Both the position numbers and the translations under genes were made by a program. Under the pieces are notes generated by a model that saw only the letters and a list, made by a program, of their open reading frames with translations, did no database searches and was not told where the DNA came from. Positions 51,308 to 60,225 of a stretch of DNA of 64,000 nucleotides are shown here, in pieces. How positions within the stretch are numbered: position 1 is the stretch's first letter; every line of letters begins with the position of its first letter. Source of the DNA: an uncultured Porphyromonadaceae bacterium (GTDB lineage Bacteria; Bacteroidota; Bacteroidia; Bacteroidales; Muribaculaceae); contig CABPYL010000010.1 of the NCBI GenBank assembly GCA_902461565.1, forward strand, positions 19,220 through 83,219. Reading direction: 5' to 3'.

Positions 51308-54300
51308 TCAATACTCGTCCCAGCTCTTAATTTCGATGTCCTGCAAGGGCAACGTAACGAATGCCCTGATAAACGCCGATGCGAGACGCGAATTGGTGAG
51401 CAGGGGTATATTGAGGTCTACGGCGGCGCGGCGAATGCTGCGGCCGTTGCTCAGTTCTGTACCGGTGAAATTCTTGGGCATGTTCACAACCAGATCCACC
51501 TTTCGCTCGTGCAGCAGGTCGAGTGCCTGCGGCTGCTTGTCGGGAGTGGATGGCCAGTAGACGCGCACGGCAGGGATGCCGTTCTCGTTGAGGAACTGGC
51601 ATGTTCCGGAAGTGGCATAGATGGTAAGGCCTGAGCGGTGCAACATGTGAGCGGCCTCGAGCATGTCGGCTTTCTGCTTGGGCGTGCCGGTACTCATAAG
51701 TACGGCGCGACGCGGCACACGCAGGCCGACAGCGAGGAGGGATTTGAGCACTGCTTCGTCGGTATCGTCGCCAAGGCAGCCAACCTCGCCGGTTGATGCC
51801 ATATCGACGCCCAGGACGGGGTCGGCGCCACCGAGGCGCGAGAAAGAGAACTGGGATGCCTTTATGCCGACGTAGTCAAGGTCGAACGCGCTCTTGTTGG
51901 GCTTCTCGACGGGGAGCCCGAGCATAACGCGCGTGGCAAGGTCGATAAAGTTGATTTTAAGCACCTTGGACACAAACGGGAAGCTGCGCGAGGCGCGGAG
52001 GTTACACTCTATCACCTTTATATCGTTGTTCTTTGCGAGGAACTGGATGTTGAAGGGGCCGGAAATATTGAGGGCGGCGGCAATCTTGGCCGATACCTTC
52101 TTTATGCGGCGCATGGTTTCGACATACAGTTTCTGTGGCGGGAACTGGATTGTGGCGTCGCCGCTGTGGACACCGGCGAACTCTATGTGCTCGGATATTG
52201 CGTATGCCTTAATCTCGCCGTCCTGAGCAACGGCATCCATCTCTATCTCCTTGGCATACTGGATGAACTCGCTTACTACGACCGGATGTTTCTGAGACAC
52301 ATTTGCGGCCAGCTTGAGGAAGCGGCGCAGTTCGTCGGCGTTGGAGCATACGTTCATGGCGGCGCCGGAAAGCACGTAGCTGGGGCGCACAAGCACAGGG
52401 AAGCCGACTTCTTCCACAAATTTCTCGATATCGGCGAAATCTGTCAGCTCGCGCCAGCGGGGCTGGTCTACACCTATTTCATCGAGCATGGCGGAGAACT
52501 TGTGGCGGTCTTCGGCGCGGTCGATGCTGGAAGCGTCGGTGCCAAGGATGTTGACGTGTGCCGCATCCAGGCGTGTGGCCAGGTTGTTGGGAATCTGACC
52601 GCCTACCGAAAGTATCACTCCGTGGGGGTTCTCCAGTTCAAGGATATCCATAACGCGCTCGTAGGTGAGCTCGTCGAAGTAGAGACGGTCGCAGATATCA
52701 TAGTCGGTGGATACGGTTTCGGGGTTATAGTTTATCATCACCGAGCGCCAGCCCTGCCTGCGGGTTGTCATCAGTGCGTTCACCGAGCACCAGTCGAATT
52801 CCACCGACGAGCCGATGCGGTATGCGCCGGAGCCGAGTACGACAACGGAACGGCCGTCGCCGGTATAGTCGACATCGTTTTCAGTGCCGTTGTATGTGAG
52901 GTACAGATAGTTTGTTGCCGCGGGATATTCGGCGGCGAGGGTATCTATCTGCTTTACACAGGGCACGATGCCTTTTTCCTTGCGAAAAGCGCGCACAAGG
53001 GCCATATAGCGGTCGGTATCTTCGCCGAAAGCATCCTTGAACAGCGAACGGGCAATCTGGAAGTCGCTGAAGCCCTGCTGTTTTGCCAGGCGCAGCAATC
53101 CGTCGGGCAGTTCCTCGAGGGATGAATATTTTTCAAGCTCGTGCGAGGTTGTAATAATATTCTGGAGTTTGTAGAGGAACCAGCGGTCGATTTTTGTAAG
53201 GTCGTGTATGCGGTCGATGGAATAGCCCTCGTTCAGGGCCTTTGCGATGGCGAAGATACGGCGGTCGGTGGGCTGTTTGAGGGCCGATTCGAGGTCGGGG
53301 ATAGATATTGCGCGGTTCTCGACGAAACCGTGCATGCCCTGCCCTATCATTCGCAGGCCTTTCTGAATAGCCTCCTCGAAGGATCGGCCTATGGCCATGA
53401 CCTCGCCTACAGATTTCATGGAGGAACCGATGTGGCGGTCTACGCCGTGGAATTTACCGAGGTCCCAGCGGGGTATCTTGACAACAACGTAGTCCAGCGC
53501 CGGCTCGAAAAATGCCGACGTGCACTGCGTTACACTGTTCTTAAGGTCGAACAGGCCATAGCCCAGGGCCAGTTTGGCGGCCACAAAAGCCAGCGGATAG
53601 CCGGTGGCCTTGGATGCGAGGGCCGACGAGCGGCTGAGACGGGCGTTCACCTCGATAACGCGGTAATCCATAGAAGCGGGGTCGTAGGCATACTGCACGT
53701 TGCACTCGCCCACGATGCCGACATGGCGTATAATCTTTATTGCAAGGCTGCGGAGATAATGGTAGTCGTCGTTGCTGAGTGTCTGCGACGGCGCCACAAC
53801 GATACTCTCGCCGGTGTGGATGCCGAGAGGGTCGAAATTCTCCATATTGCAGACCGTTATACAGTTATCGAAGCGGTCGCGCACAACCTCGTACTCCACT
53901 TCTTTCCAGCCTTTGAGCGATTTCTCCACCAGTACCTGCGGCGAGAACGACAGTGCTTTCTCTACCAACGCACGGAGTTCGGCGTCGTTGTCGCAGAAAC
54001 CGCTGCCCAGGCCGCCAAGGGCGTATGCAGCCCTGACGATAACAGGATAGCCGAGACGGTTGGCGACGCGCAGGGCATCGTCTACGGTCTCAACAGCTTC
54101 GCTGCTGATGGTCTTTATATCTATCTGATTGAGTTTTTCCACGAACAGTTCGCGGTCTTCGGTGTCCATGATAGCCTGGACGGGTGTGCCGAGCACGCGG
54201 ACATTGTATTTTTCGAGCACGCCGCTGCGCCAAAGCTCCACGCCGCAGTTCAGGGCCGTCTGGCCGCCGAAAGCAAGGAGGATACCGTCGGGACGCTCTT

Positions 54301-54541
54301 TTTCAATAACGCGTTCGACAAAATAGGGGGTTACCGGCAGGAAGTAAATCTTGTCGGCCATTCCCTCGGAGGTCTGTACAGTAGCAATGTTGGGGTTTAC
54401 CAGCACAGTGGTAATGCCCTCCTCGCGCAGGGCCTTAAGCGCCTGGGCGCCGGAGTAGTCGAATTCGCCGGCCTCGCCGATTTTGAGGGCGCCGCTGCCC
54501 AAAAGCAGTACTTTGGAAGGTTTGATATCGGAAGTTGTCAT
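51308..54541 (-). CDS. carB: carbamoyl-phosphate synthase large subunit
   Basis: A 1077-residue enzyme with the two homologous ATP-grasp halves and a C-terminal MGS-like allosteric domain. Visible features are KVLLLGSGALKIGEAGEFDYSGAQALKAL at the start, the ATP-grasp loops and metal-binding EVNARLSRSSALASKATGYPLA (half 1) and ECNLRASRSFPFVSKVLKINFI (half 2). The C-terminal SNGRSIRRAAVDLNIPLLTN region is the regulatory domain. With CarA it makes carbamoyl phosphate for arginine and pyrimidines. It overlaps the carA stop by 4 bases, so translation is coupled. Confidence 0.97.
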   Translation of the reverse strand: MTTSDIKPSKVLLLGSGALKIGEAGEFDYSGAQALKALREEGITTVLVNPNIATVQTSEGMADKIYFLPVTPYFVERVIEKERPDGILLAFGGQTALNCGVELWRSGVLEKYNVRVLGTPVQAIMDTEDRELFVEKLNQIDIKTISSEAVETVDDALRVANRLGYPVIVRAAYALGGLGSGFCDNDAELRALVEKALSFSPQVLVEKSLKGWKEVEYEVVRDRFDNCITVCNMENFDPLGIHTGESIVVAPSQTLSNDDYHYLRSLAIKIIRHVGIVGECNVQYAYDPASMDYRVIEVNARLSRSSALASKATGYPLAFVAAKLALGYGLFDLKNSVTQCTSAFFEPALDYVVVKIPRWDLGKFHGVDRHIGSSMKSVGEVMAIGRSFEEAIQKGLRMIGQGMHGFVENRAISIPDLESALKQPTDRRIFAIAKALNEGYSIDRIHDLTKIDRWFLYKLQNIITTSHELEKYSSLEELPDGLLRLAKQQGFSDFQIARSLFKDAFGEDTDRYMALVRAFRKEKGIVPCVKQIDTLAAEYPAATNYLYLTYNGTENDVDYTGDGRSVVVLGSGAYRIGSSVEFDWCSVNALMTTRRQGWRSVMINYNPETVSTDYDICDRLYFDELTYERVMDILELENPHGVILSVGGQIPNNLATRLDAAHVNILGTDASSIDRAEDRHKFSAMLDEIGVDQPRWRELTDFADIEKFVEEVGFPVLVRPSYVLSGAAMNVCSNADELRRFLKLAANVSQKHPVVVSEFIQYAKEIEMDAVAQDGEIKAYAISEHIEFAGVHSGDATIQFPPQKLYVETMRRIKKVSAKIAAALNISGPFNIQFLAKNNDIKVIECNLRASRSFPFVSKVLKINFIDLATRVMLGLPVEKPNKSAFDLDYVGIKASQFSFSRLGGADPVLGVDMASTGEVGCLGDDTDEAVLKSLLAVGLRVPRRAVLMSTGTPKQKADMLEAAHMLHRSGLTIYATSGTCQFLNENGIPAVRVYWPSTPDKQPQALDLLHERKVDLVVNMPKNFTGTELSNGRSIRRAAVDLNIPLLTNSRLASAFIRAFVTLPLQDIEIKSWDEY

Positions 54542-55668
54542 TTGAGCAATGCTATAAAGTCGTCGAATAGGAACTCAGTATCACGGGGGCCGCTGGAGGC
54601 TTCGGGGTGGAACTGCGCGGAGAAGAACGGCAGCGAGCGGTGGCGGATGCCCTCGTTGGTGTTGTCGTTCATGTTCACGAACAGCGGTTCCCAGTCGGCC
54701 GGCAGGGTGTTCTGATCAACGGCAAAGCCGTGGTTTTGCGATGTTACGAAGCATCGTGTGGTACCGAGCTGGCGCACGGGCTGATTGTGGCTGCGATGGC
54801 CGTATTTTAGTTTATATGTGCTTGCGCCGGCAGCCTTGCTGAGCAGCTGATTGCCCATGCAGATACCGCAGATGGGTTTACGGCGCTCCATTGCTTTGCG
54901 GATATTCTGCACCGTGGTTGCGGCAAAATCGGGGTTGCCGGGGCCGTTGCTGATGAACAGACCGTCCCACTCCAGAGTGTTGAAGTCGAAATTCCAGGGT
55001 ACGCGGACCACGCGCACGCCGCGGCGCAGCAGGCAGCGGATAATGTTATGCTTTATGCCGCAATCCACCAGCACGACAGTCTTGCGGCCATCCGAGGCGG
55101 ATTTCAGCGCCTCGCCAGGTGCGAGCACTTCGGGTTCGGCATCCTCGTTGGCATACACAAGAACATCTGTACACGATGTTTTTGCAATCAGGTTCTCGGC
55201 ATTGGGGTCATAGAAACCGCATTCGCCGGTGCCTTCAACCACAATTCGCCCGAGCATGGAGCCGTGGCTGCGCAGATGCTTGGTGAGCGCACGCGTATCT
55301 ATATCATAAAGGCCGGGGATTTTCTCGGCCTTCAGCCAGTCGGCAAGCGAACGGGCCGCAAGCCAGTGGCTGTGATGAAAAGCATAATCTTGAGTGATGA
55401 TTGCCCGGCAATGGATTCTGGAGCCTTCGAAATGGCCCTGCATAATGGCGCCCGTATCTTCGGCGGGGACGCCGTAGTTGCCTAAAAGGGGAAATGTGGT
55501 AACAAGAATCTGTCCTTCATAAGAAGGGTCGGTAAGGCTTTCGGGATAGCCTGTCATCGCGGTGTTGAAAACGACCTCGCCGGCAGCCGGCCCCTCGTAG
55601 CCGAAACTTTTGCCTTGGAAAGTCGTGCCGTCCTGCAAAATCAGGACGGAATTTTTACTCGCCTGCAT
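54538..55668 (-). CDS. carA: carbamoyl-phosphate synthase small subunit
   Basis: A 376-residue glutamine amidotransferase subunit. The N-terminal domain is CarA-like (FGYEGPAAGEVVFNTAMTGYPESLTDPSYEGQILV). The class I GATase has the nucleophile Cys in GICMGNQLL and the HPEASSGP triad. It feeds ammonia to CarB. The promoter (-7 at 55731-55724) excludes the longest frame at 55722. MQASKNSV (55668) aligns best with known CarA starts, though 55692 (MSPTTHN) is possible. Confidence 0.95.
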   Translation of the reverse strand: MQASKNSVLILQDGTTFQGKSFGYEGPAAGEVVFNTAMTGYPESLTDPSYEGQILVTTFPLLGNYGVPAEDTGAIMQGHFEGSRIHCRAIITQDYAFHHSHWLAARSLADWLKAEKIPGLYDIDTRALTKHLRSHGSMLGRIVVEGTGECGFYDPNAENLIAKTSCTDVLVYANEDAEPEVLAPGEALKSASDGRKTVVLVDCGIKHNIIRCLLRRGVRVVRVPWNFDFNTLEWDGLFISNGPGNPDFAATTVQNIRKAMERRKPICGICMGNQLLSKAAGASTYKLKYGHRSHNQPVRQLGTTRCFVTSQNHGFAVDQNTLPADWEPLFVNMNDNTNEGIRHRSLPFFSAQFHPEASSGPRDTEFLFDDFIALLK

Positions 55669-55723
55669 AATATTGTGCGTTGTGGGTGACATGTGTTTAT
55701 AGGCCGCCCTTTGGTCGACCACG

Positions 55724-55755
55724 CAAAATTAGCAATTATTTCCCACACCCGCAAA
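55724..55755 (-). promoter_or_regulatory. promoter of carAB
   Basis: On the minus strand TAATTTTG (55731-55724) and TTTG (55755-55752) are perfect and 20 bp apart. Confidence 0.88.
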
Positions 55756-55840
55756 CCTTTTGCCGTAAACCGCCGCACGAAAGGCATTTGAAAAAATTCA
55801 GGCGCCTCATGCCACAGAAATCTGAATGAAATATAAAATT

Positions 55841-55895
55841 AAGTGCTGAGTTTTGCAAATAAACGACCAGATCGCTTTTGCAAGCCTCAGCACTT
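55841..55895. terminator. long-loop inverted repeat after the 56-62 kb operon
   Basis: AAGTGCTGAG (55841-55850) and CTCAGCACTT (55886-55895) pair perfectly around a 35-nt loop that contains TTTTGCAA twice. A T-run follows on the plus strand and an AT-rich tail on the minus strand. It lies about 46 bases past the last lipoprotein stop and may terminate that operon. Confidence 0.6.
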
Positions 55896-55940
55896 TTTAC
55901 TTAAATTTGACTAACATCCATTATTAAATATAATAGTTTG

Positions 55941-56918
55941 TCAGAAATGATAATGTATCAGGAAATATGAGATATTGTTATAGCTGCAATATCCTGAGCC
56001 ATTCTGAATGAAAGGAGATATAGCGTAATCTGCTTCTAAGTAAGAACTCAAATTACCTTTAAAGAAATAACCATCATCTTGAGAATACTCAGCCAAAAAA
56101 TACGAATAATCGCTCATCAGATAATCTGTATCCGTGTACATAACAAGGATTCTTGTAATTTCACGGGTATCGGAATCGTATTGGAACTGGACTGCCGAAT
56201 AACGGTCTCCAAGCCACTTCCTGTCCACGTTCTTTTTGTTATAGACACAAGCCATATTACTTCCGACGACACCTGTTACATCAGGTTCTCCAAGTTCTTC
56301 CCAAAGAGCATCTATATCCAGCTTTATATAATACATCATTTTTTCGGTTACATGGAGAACATTGACAGACAACAATTGCCCGGTAGATGAATCTTCGACG
56401 AAACATTTGCCGTAATTTATCGCCTTCAATGTTTCAGGATTTATAACGGATTCATCAGAGACATAAGAAATTCCTTCAATGGCGTCGCCTGTATAAATTT
56501 CCTTATGTCCGCCAATCCTGCGGAATGTCTGCTCCGAGAGAATCTCCTGATTAAAAAGAGTCATATAGTCGTCATCAGTTTTTTCTACTTGATAAGACGA
56601 ACGACGAGATCTATTAGAATCTTTTAAAACACCTTGTATCAGCAGAACGCCACTTGCTTTTGTAAAAACCCATGAACCGCTCATTTCTTTGACAGCTTTC
56701 GATTCAGACAAATGAACAGTAGCTTCGCCTAATACCTCATGATTCTTTTTCAGATTCAGCAGCGTATATCCTCCATCTACTTCGATAGAAGCCCACTCAC
56801 CAATAAGATCATATTGATTAACCTTATCATATTGGTTGATCATATCATCATTATCACATGAGACTAAAGTAAAAGACAATGCAAGGACTAAGTGATATAT
56901 CAATTTTATAGTCTTCAT
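55941..56918 (-). CDS. hypothetical lipoprotein
   Basis: A 325-residue lipoprotein with lipobox LVSC (Cys21) and acidic DNDD after it. The N-terminal part has a lipocalin-like GEWASIEVDGGYTLLNLKKNHEVLGEATV...SGSWVFT pattern, suggesting a beta-barrel-like domain, but I do not recognise the family firmly. It begins 7 bases after the upstream lipoprotein stop and is the last gene of a four-gene operon. Function unknown. It is AT-richer than the housekeeping genes. Confidence 0.78.
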   Translation of the reverse strand: MKTIKLIYHLVLALSFTLVSCDNDDMINQYDKVNQYDLIGEWASIEVDGGYTLLNLKKNHEVLGEATVHLSESKAVKEMSGSWVFTKASGVLLIQGVLKDSNRSRRSSYQVEKTDDDYMTLFNQEILSEQTFRRIGGHKEIYTGDAIEGISYVSDESVINPETLKAINYGKCFVEDSSTGQLLSVNVLHVTEKMMYYIKLDIDALWEELGEPDVTGVVGSNMACVYNKKNVDRKWLGDRYSAVQFQYDSDTREITRILVMYTDTDYLMSDYSYFLAEYSQDDGYFFKGNLSSYLEADYAISPFIQNGSGYCSYNNISYFLIHYHF

Positions 56919-56925
56919 ATCAGTT

Positions 56926-58335
56926 TTATTTTCTGAATTTAGTTTTTCTATATTTTACAGTAGTCATGGACCCGGATTTTTTGAACTGGATGAATAAAGT
57001 ACCTTCTTCATTGGTATAAGGATTCGCTTTATCGTCAGTAGCAATATAATGTTCCTTATACCAAGGTTCAACATCATCCTGGCTCAATCCTCTTTTCAGA
57101 GATAGCATTAATTCGTTCACTACGCAAGGAGTATCTTCTGAATCGAAATAAACTGTTGCTTCCTTGAACACCTCATTGTTTCTCGGAATAACGGAAAAGA
57201 ACCCATTCTCCATATCTTCAGCTGTTATCTCATACGAATATTCAGCAGCAGCCTCCTGTATTGTCATTCCCATAAGCGACTCGAGGGTTCTGAAATCTTC
57301 GTCCCGGAACTTCTTGTCATCGTCATCAGGATCAGGCTTTGGTTCTACATACGGCATATACATTATCATACCGGAATCGACCTGATATGCGATATAGTAG
57401 ATTTGACCATCATGCACTGCCAAATACGTCTTGAGAGTTTTGTTGTCCGAAACAGGAACATACTTATTATTAAAGCTTTCTGTCAACTTCTCCGAATCAA
57501 TTACAGGACGGAGTTGTACATATATCACCTGGATCGTTTGAGCGAAATAATCCATCTGAACGGTTTCGATGAGAGGGTCATCCAAACTGAATGTTCTACT
57601 GCTTAAAGGAGTGCCGGGGATATCACCATAAACGTCACCAAATGTTCCCTGTGCTTTTTTAATTGACTGATTCATCCACAATACGAAATCGTCAATATAA
57701 TTATCAGGATCTGTTACATTTACTCTTATTGCGAGATCTCCTGTCGGAGATATTCCTTTTACGAATGTCATGCCTCGCCTGACTGCTGTTATCTCGCCCG
57801 TAGCGGGGTCTATCTTTGCCACTCCTGGGTTCAGAGACAAGTATGAAGAAGCTTTAAAATCATCAAAGGGCGTATTGAATTGTGCTGTTTCGTCCACATT
57901 GAGATTATATGTATCTGAAACACGGCACAAAGATGAAACGCCCCCATCATTTGTATTACTAACACTCAAAGTATAGTTGTCAAGATAAACGACAGAACTT
58001 TCATCAGTAACATTACCCCCAAATATAGGACTTACGTAGTTATCCACCAAAGAATGATTATCAAACCGGTAAGTGCCGTCATAGAATGTATATATGCTCA
58101 TCGAACCATCAGCCATCGTCAGCCAATGCTGTGCAGTGCCATCATAAAGATATTTGGTAGTTAATAGAGCCCTGATATTAGTATTGTCCGCCATAGAATC
58201 GTCCAGCCACTCTCCTATTATGGAGCCGTATATGTTTTCATCACTTTCCGTCAATGTAGGTTCGGTGTCATCAGAGCAAGATGGCAACAGCAATGCAACC
58301 GAAAGGAAAGCGTATGTCCATTTTTTCCTTTTCAT
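56926..58335 (-). CDS. lipoprotein with Ig-like (BIG2-type) segment
   Basis: A 469-residue lipoprotein with lipobox LPSC (Cys20). A BIG2-like stretch at about 165-210 (LSLNPGVAKIDPATGEITAVRRGMTFVKGIS) suggests a cell-surface Ig-like fold. An acidic Pro/Asp-rich linker (EPKPDPDDDDKKFRDE) precedes the C-terminal part. Other domains are not recognised. It is probably surface-exposed and is co-transcribed with the PEGA/barrel gene (64 bases upstream) and the next lipoprotein (7 bases downstream). Confidence 0.8.
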   Translation of the reverse strand: MKRKKWTYAFLSVALLLPSCSDDTEPTLTESDENIYGSIIGEWLDDSMADNTNIRALLTTKYLYDGTAQHWLTMADGSMSIYTFYDGTYRFDNHSLVDNYVSPIFGGNVTDESSVVYLDNYTLSVSNTNDGGVSSLCRVSDTYNLNVDETAQFNTPFDDFKASSYLSLNPGVAKIDPATGEITAVRRGMTFVKGISPTGDLAIRVNVTDPDNYIDDFVLWMNQSIKKAQGTFGDVYGDIPGTPLSSRTFSLDDPLIETVQMDYFAQTIQVIYVQLRPVIDSEKLTESFNNKYVPVSDNKTLKTYLAVHDGQIYYIAYQVDSGMIMYMPYVEPKPDPDDDDKKFRDEDFRTLESLMGMTIQEAAAEYSYEITAEDMENGFFSVIPRNNEVFKEATVYFDSEDTPCVVNELMLSLKRGLSQDDVEPWYKEHYIATDDKANPYTNEEGTLFIQFKKSGSMTTVKYRKTKFRK

Positions 58336-58399
58336 TTTTATATAATATGCAGTTAATTATTATCAGCCATGTATTTGATAGCTATTGAATTAAAATCTA

Positions 58400-60166
58400 T
58401 CAATATCTGAATACATAACCTAAGGTTACGGAAAGACAGCTTATTTTCTGTTTGTATCCACTCATGTTATTTTCGCCTATTTTACCGTTGATAACGGGTA
58501 TGCGGTTCGAATTCCAGAAAGCATCGTTTGCCATATTTGAAAGAGGAAGATCGTAGTGTACTCCGAGCTGGAATCCGCTGAGCTCATACGTCAGGCCAAA
58601 GCGCAGGCCATAATTCAACGGATTGTACGGCGATTTTTCAAAATCATATTCTGAATTCTGCGCGGATTGAATTCCGGCACCGCTTTCAGCAACGCTCGTT
58701 ACAGTCTGATGTTTGGAATACATATCCAGTTTTCCGGAATATATGGTGTTGTCCTGGAACGAACCGACAGGCATGTTATAGTCGATTTCTCCTAAATATG
58801 TCTTGTAAATCACACCGTTTTCATCCGACGAACCGGAAAGATGCATTTTCGAGTATATTCCATAGTTGATATAGGCACCGGCATTTATATGCAGGCTGCT
58901 ATGTTTGGTAAGGATGAATCTGTATGACGCAAGAACGGGAATTTCCACAATATGATTTACATATTTTTCCTTGAAACTGGATTTCATGTCTCCGACATAA
59001 GCATTACTGCCCACGGTTCCCAATACGATATCTTTATATTCATTATTGAATGAATTCTTATACTCTATATACTTGTAGTCGACACCGGTGAGAAGATAGA
59101 AATTCTTTACCAGACGGATGTCGAGCATAAGTCCTGCTGTAAAACCGTACTGTGATGTATATTTTGCATCCTCCTGCGAATTGCCAAGTCCGTAGTTCAT
59201 TACACTGCCGGTATAATCGCCGCCGGATTTTGCAGAGACAGAGGGCATGAGATAGCCGGCCTTAATACCGAATGCCACATTGCGTCCGCCCAATCGGCGA
59301 TTAAAGAAAAGGCTGTCTGCATGAGAAGTAAGTTTACAGGTTACGCGTAAGTCATCTCCGGCTTTGATTCTGAGAGTGGTGTCGCAGGAATAATACTTAG
59401 GTTTCTCAATCTTGATTTTATATGAGCCTGGCGCAAGGCGACCGCTTTTGTACGGAGACTGTCCAACGACCTTGCCATTAGCAATAATATTGAATCCATT
59501 TTCGGGGAGTGTGAACAATTCAAACTTGCCAAAGAGGGGATTCAAAGTTACGGTCTCCCTTACCGGTTCATCGGCAAGTTCAAAATCGCCTTCAGCTTCT
59601 GTATATTGAGAGGCTTCTACCTTGTATGAGTGTTCACCCTTGCTCATCATTGCTGCGAAAACGCCGTTTTCCGAAACCTGCTCCACACCGTCGATAAAAA
59701 TGGTGGCATCATCGGGAGTATGAGTAAGAACAAAGAGCTGAGTGTTAGTATCGTGAGCTACACCATAGGAGTCTGTACTTGCATTTGCAAGCCGAAGTTC
59801 ATAAACAGTTCCTTCTTTGATTTCTTCAGGATATAGATACATCAGCGGGAAATATCCAGGAGATGAGAACGACACACTGCGTGCGCCATAAGGAACGTAA
59901 TACCAAAATTCAGAACCATGTCGCTCTGATTTTACAATTCCGAGAGCATCAGGACGGGCTTCCAGTTCTTCCATTGGAGAATATACTTTGATGAGGGCAC
60001 ACAGCTTCCCCTCGTCGTTGTCGCGGACGGGTTTTGTAACACGTGCCATAAGATCATTCTCCATAATTTTAAAATCGGAGACATCCATTGTTTTCTGAGC
60101 TTGAGCGCCAAACGGTATAAGGCTCAGAAACAACACAGACAACGTCAATAAAAATAACTTGTTCAT
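58400..60166 (-). CDS. PEGA-repeat outer-membrane beta-barrel protein
   Basis: A 588-residue exported protein: signal peptide (about 1-23, FGAQAQ), two PEGA domains at about 150-205 and 212-272 (DATIFIDGVEQVSENGVFAAMMSKGEHSYKVEA; GFNIIANGKVVGQSPYKSGRLAPGSYKIKIEKP), then a barrel (about 290-588, NVAFGIKAGYLMPSVSA...) ending YVFRY. PEGA domains are surface- or S-layer-associated. It probably anchors extracellular PEGA domains in the outer membrane. It lies in one operon with an LPP20-like gene (59 bases upstream) and two lipoproteins. Confidence 0.85.
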   Translation of the reverse strand: MNKLFLLTLSVLFLSLIPFGAQAQKTMDVSDFKIMENDLMARVTKPVRDNDEGKLCALIKVYSPMEELEARPDALGIVKSERHGSEFWYYVPYGARSVSFSSPGYFPLMYLYPEEIKEGTVYELRLANASTDSYGVAHDTNTQLFVLTHTPDDATIFIDGVEQVSENGVFAAMMSKGEHSYKVEASQYTEAEGDFELADEPVRETVTLNPLFGKFELFTLPENGFNIIANGKVVGQSPYKSGRLAPGSYKIKIEKPKYYSCDTTLRIKAGDDLRVTCKLTSHADSLFFNRRLGGRNVAFGIKAGYLMPSVSAKSGGDYTGSVMNYGLGNSQEDAKYTSQYGFTAGLMLDIRLVKNFYLLTGVDYKYIEYKNSFNNEYKDIVLGTVGSNAYVGDMKSSFKEKYVNHIVEIPVLASYRFILTKHSSLHINAGAYINYGIYSKMHLSGSSDENGVIYKTYLGEIDYNMPVGSFQDNTIYSGKLDMYSKHQTVTSVAESGAGIQSAQNSEYDFEKSPYNPLNYGLRFGLTYELSGFQLGVHYDLPLSNMANDAFWNSNRIPVINGKIGENNMSGYKQKISCLSVTLGYVFRY

Positions 60167-60225
60167 GATTGGTTGTAAAAAGATTAGATTAATATTTAGT
60201 TTACTGTAATCATATTATAGAAGTA

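Noticed and set aside
53141..54715. 524-codon plus-strand ORF opposite carB/carA
   Set aside because: Antisense shadow of carB. No recognisable motif, and carB is fully intact on the other strand.
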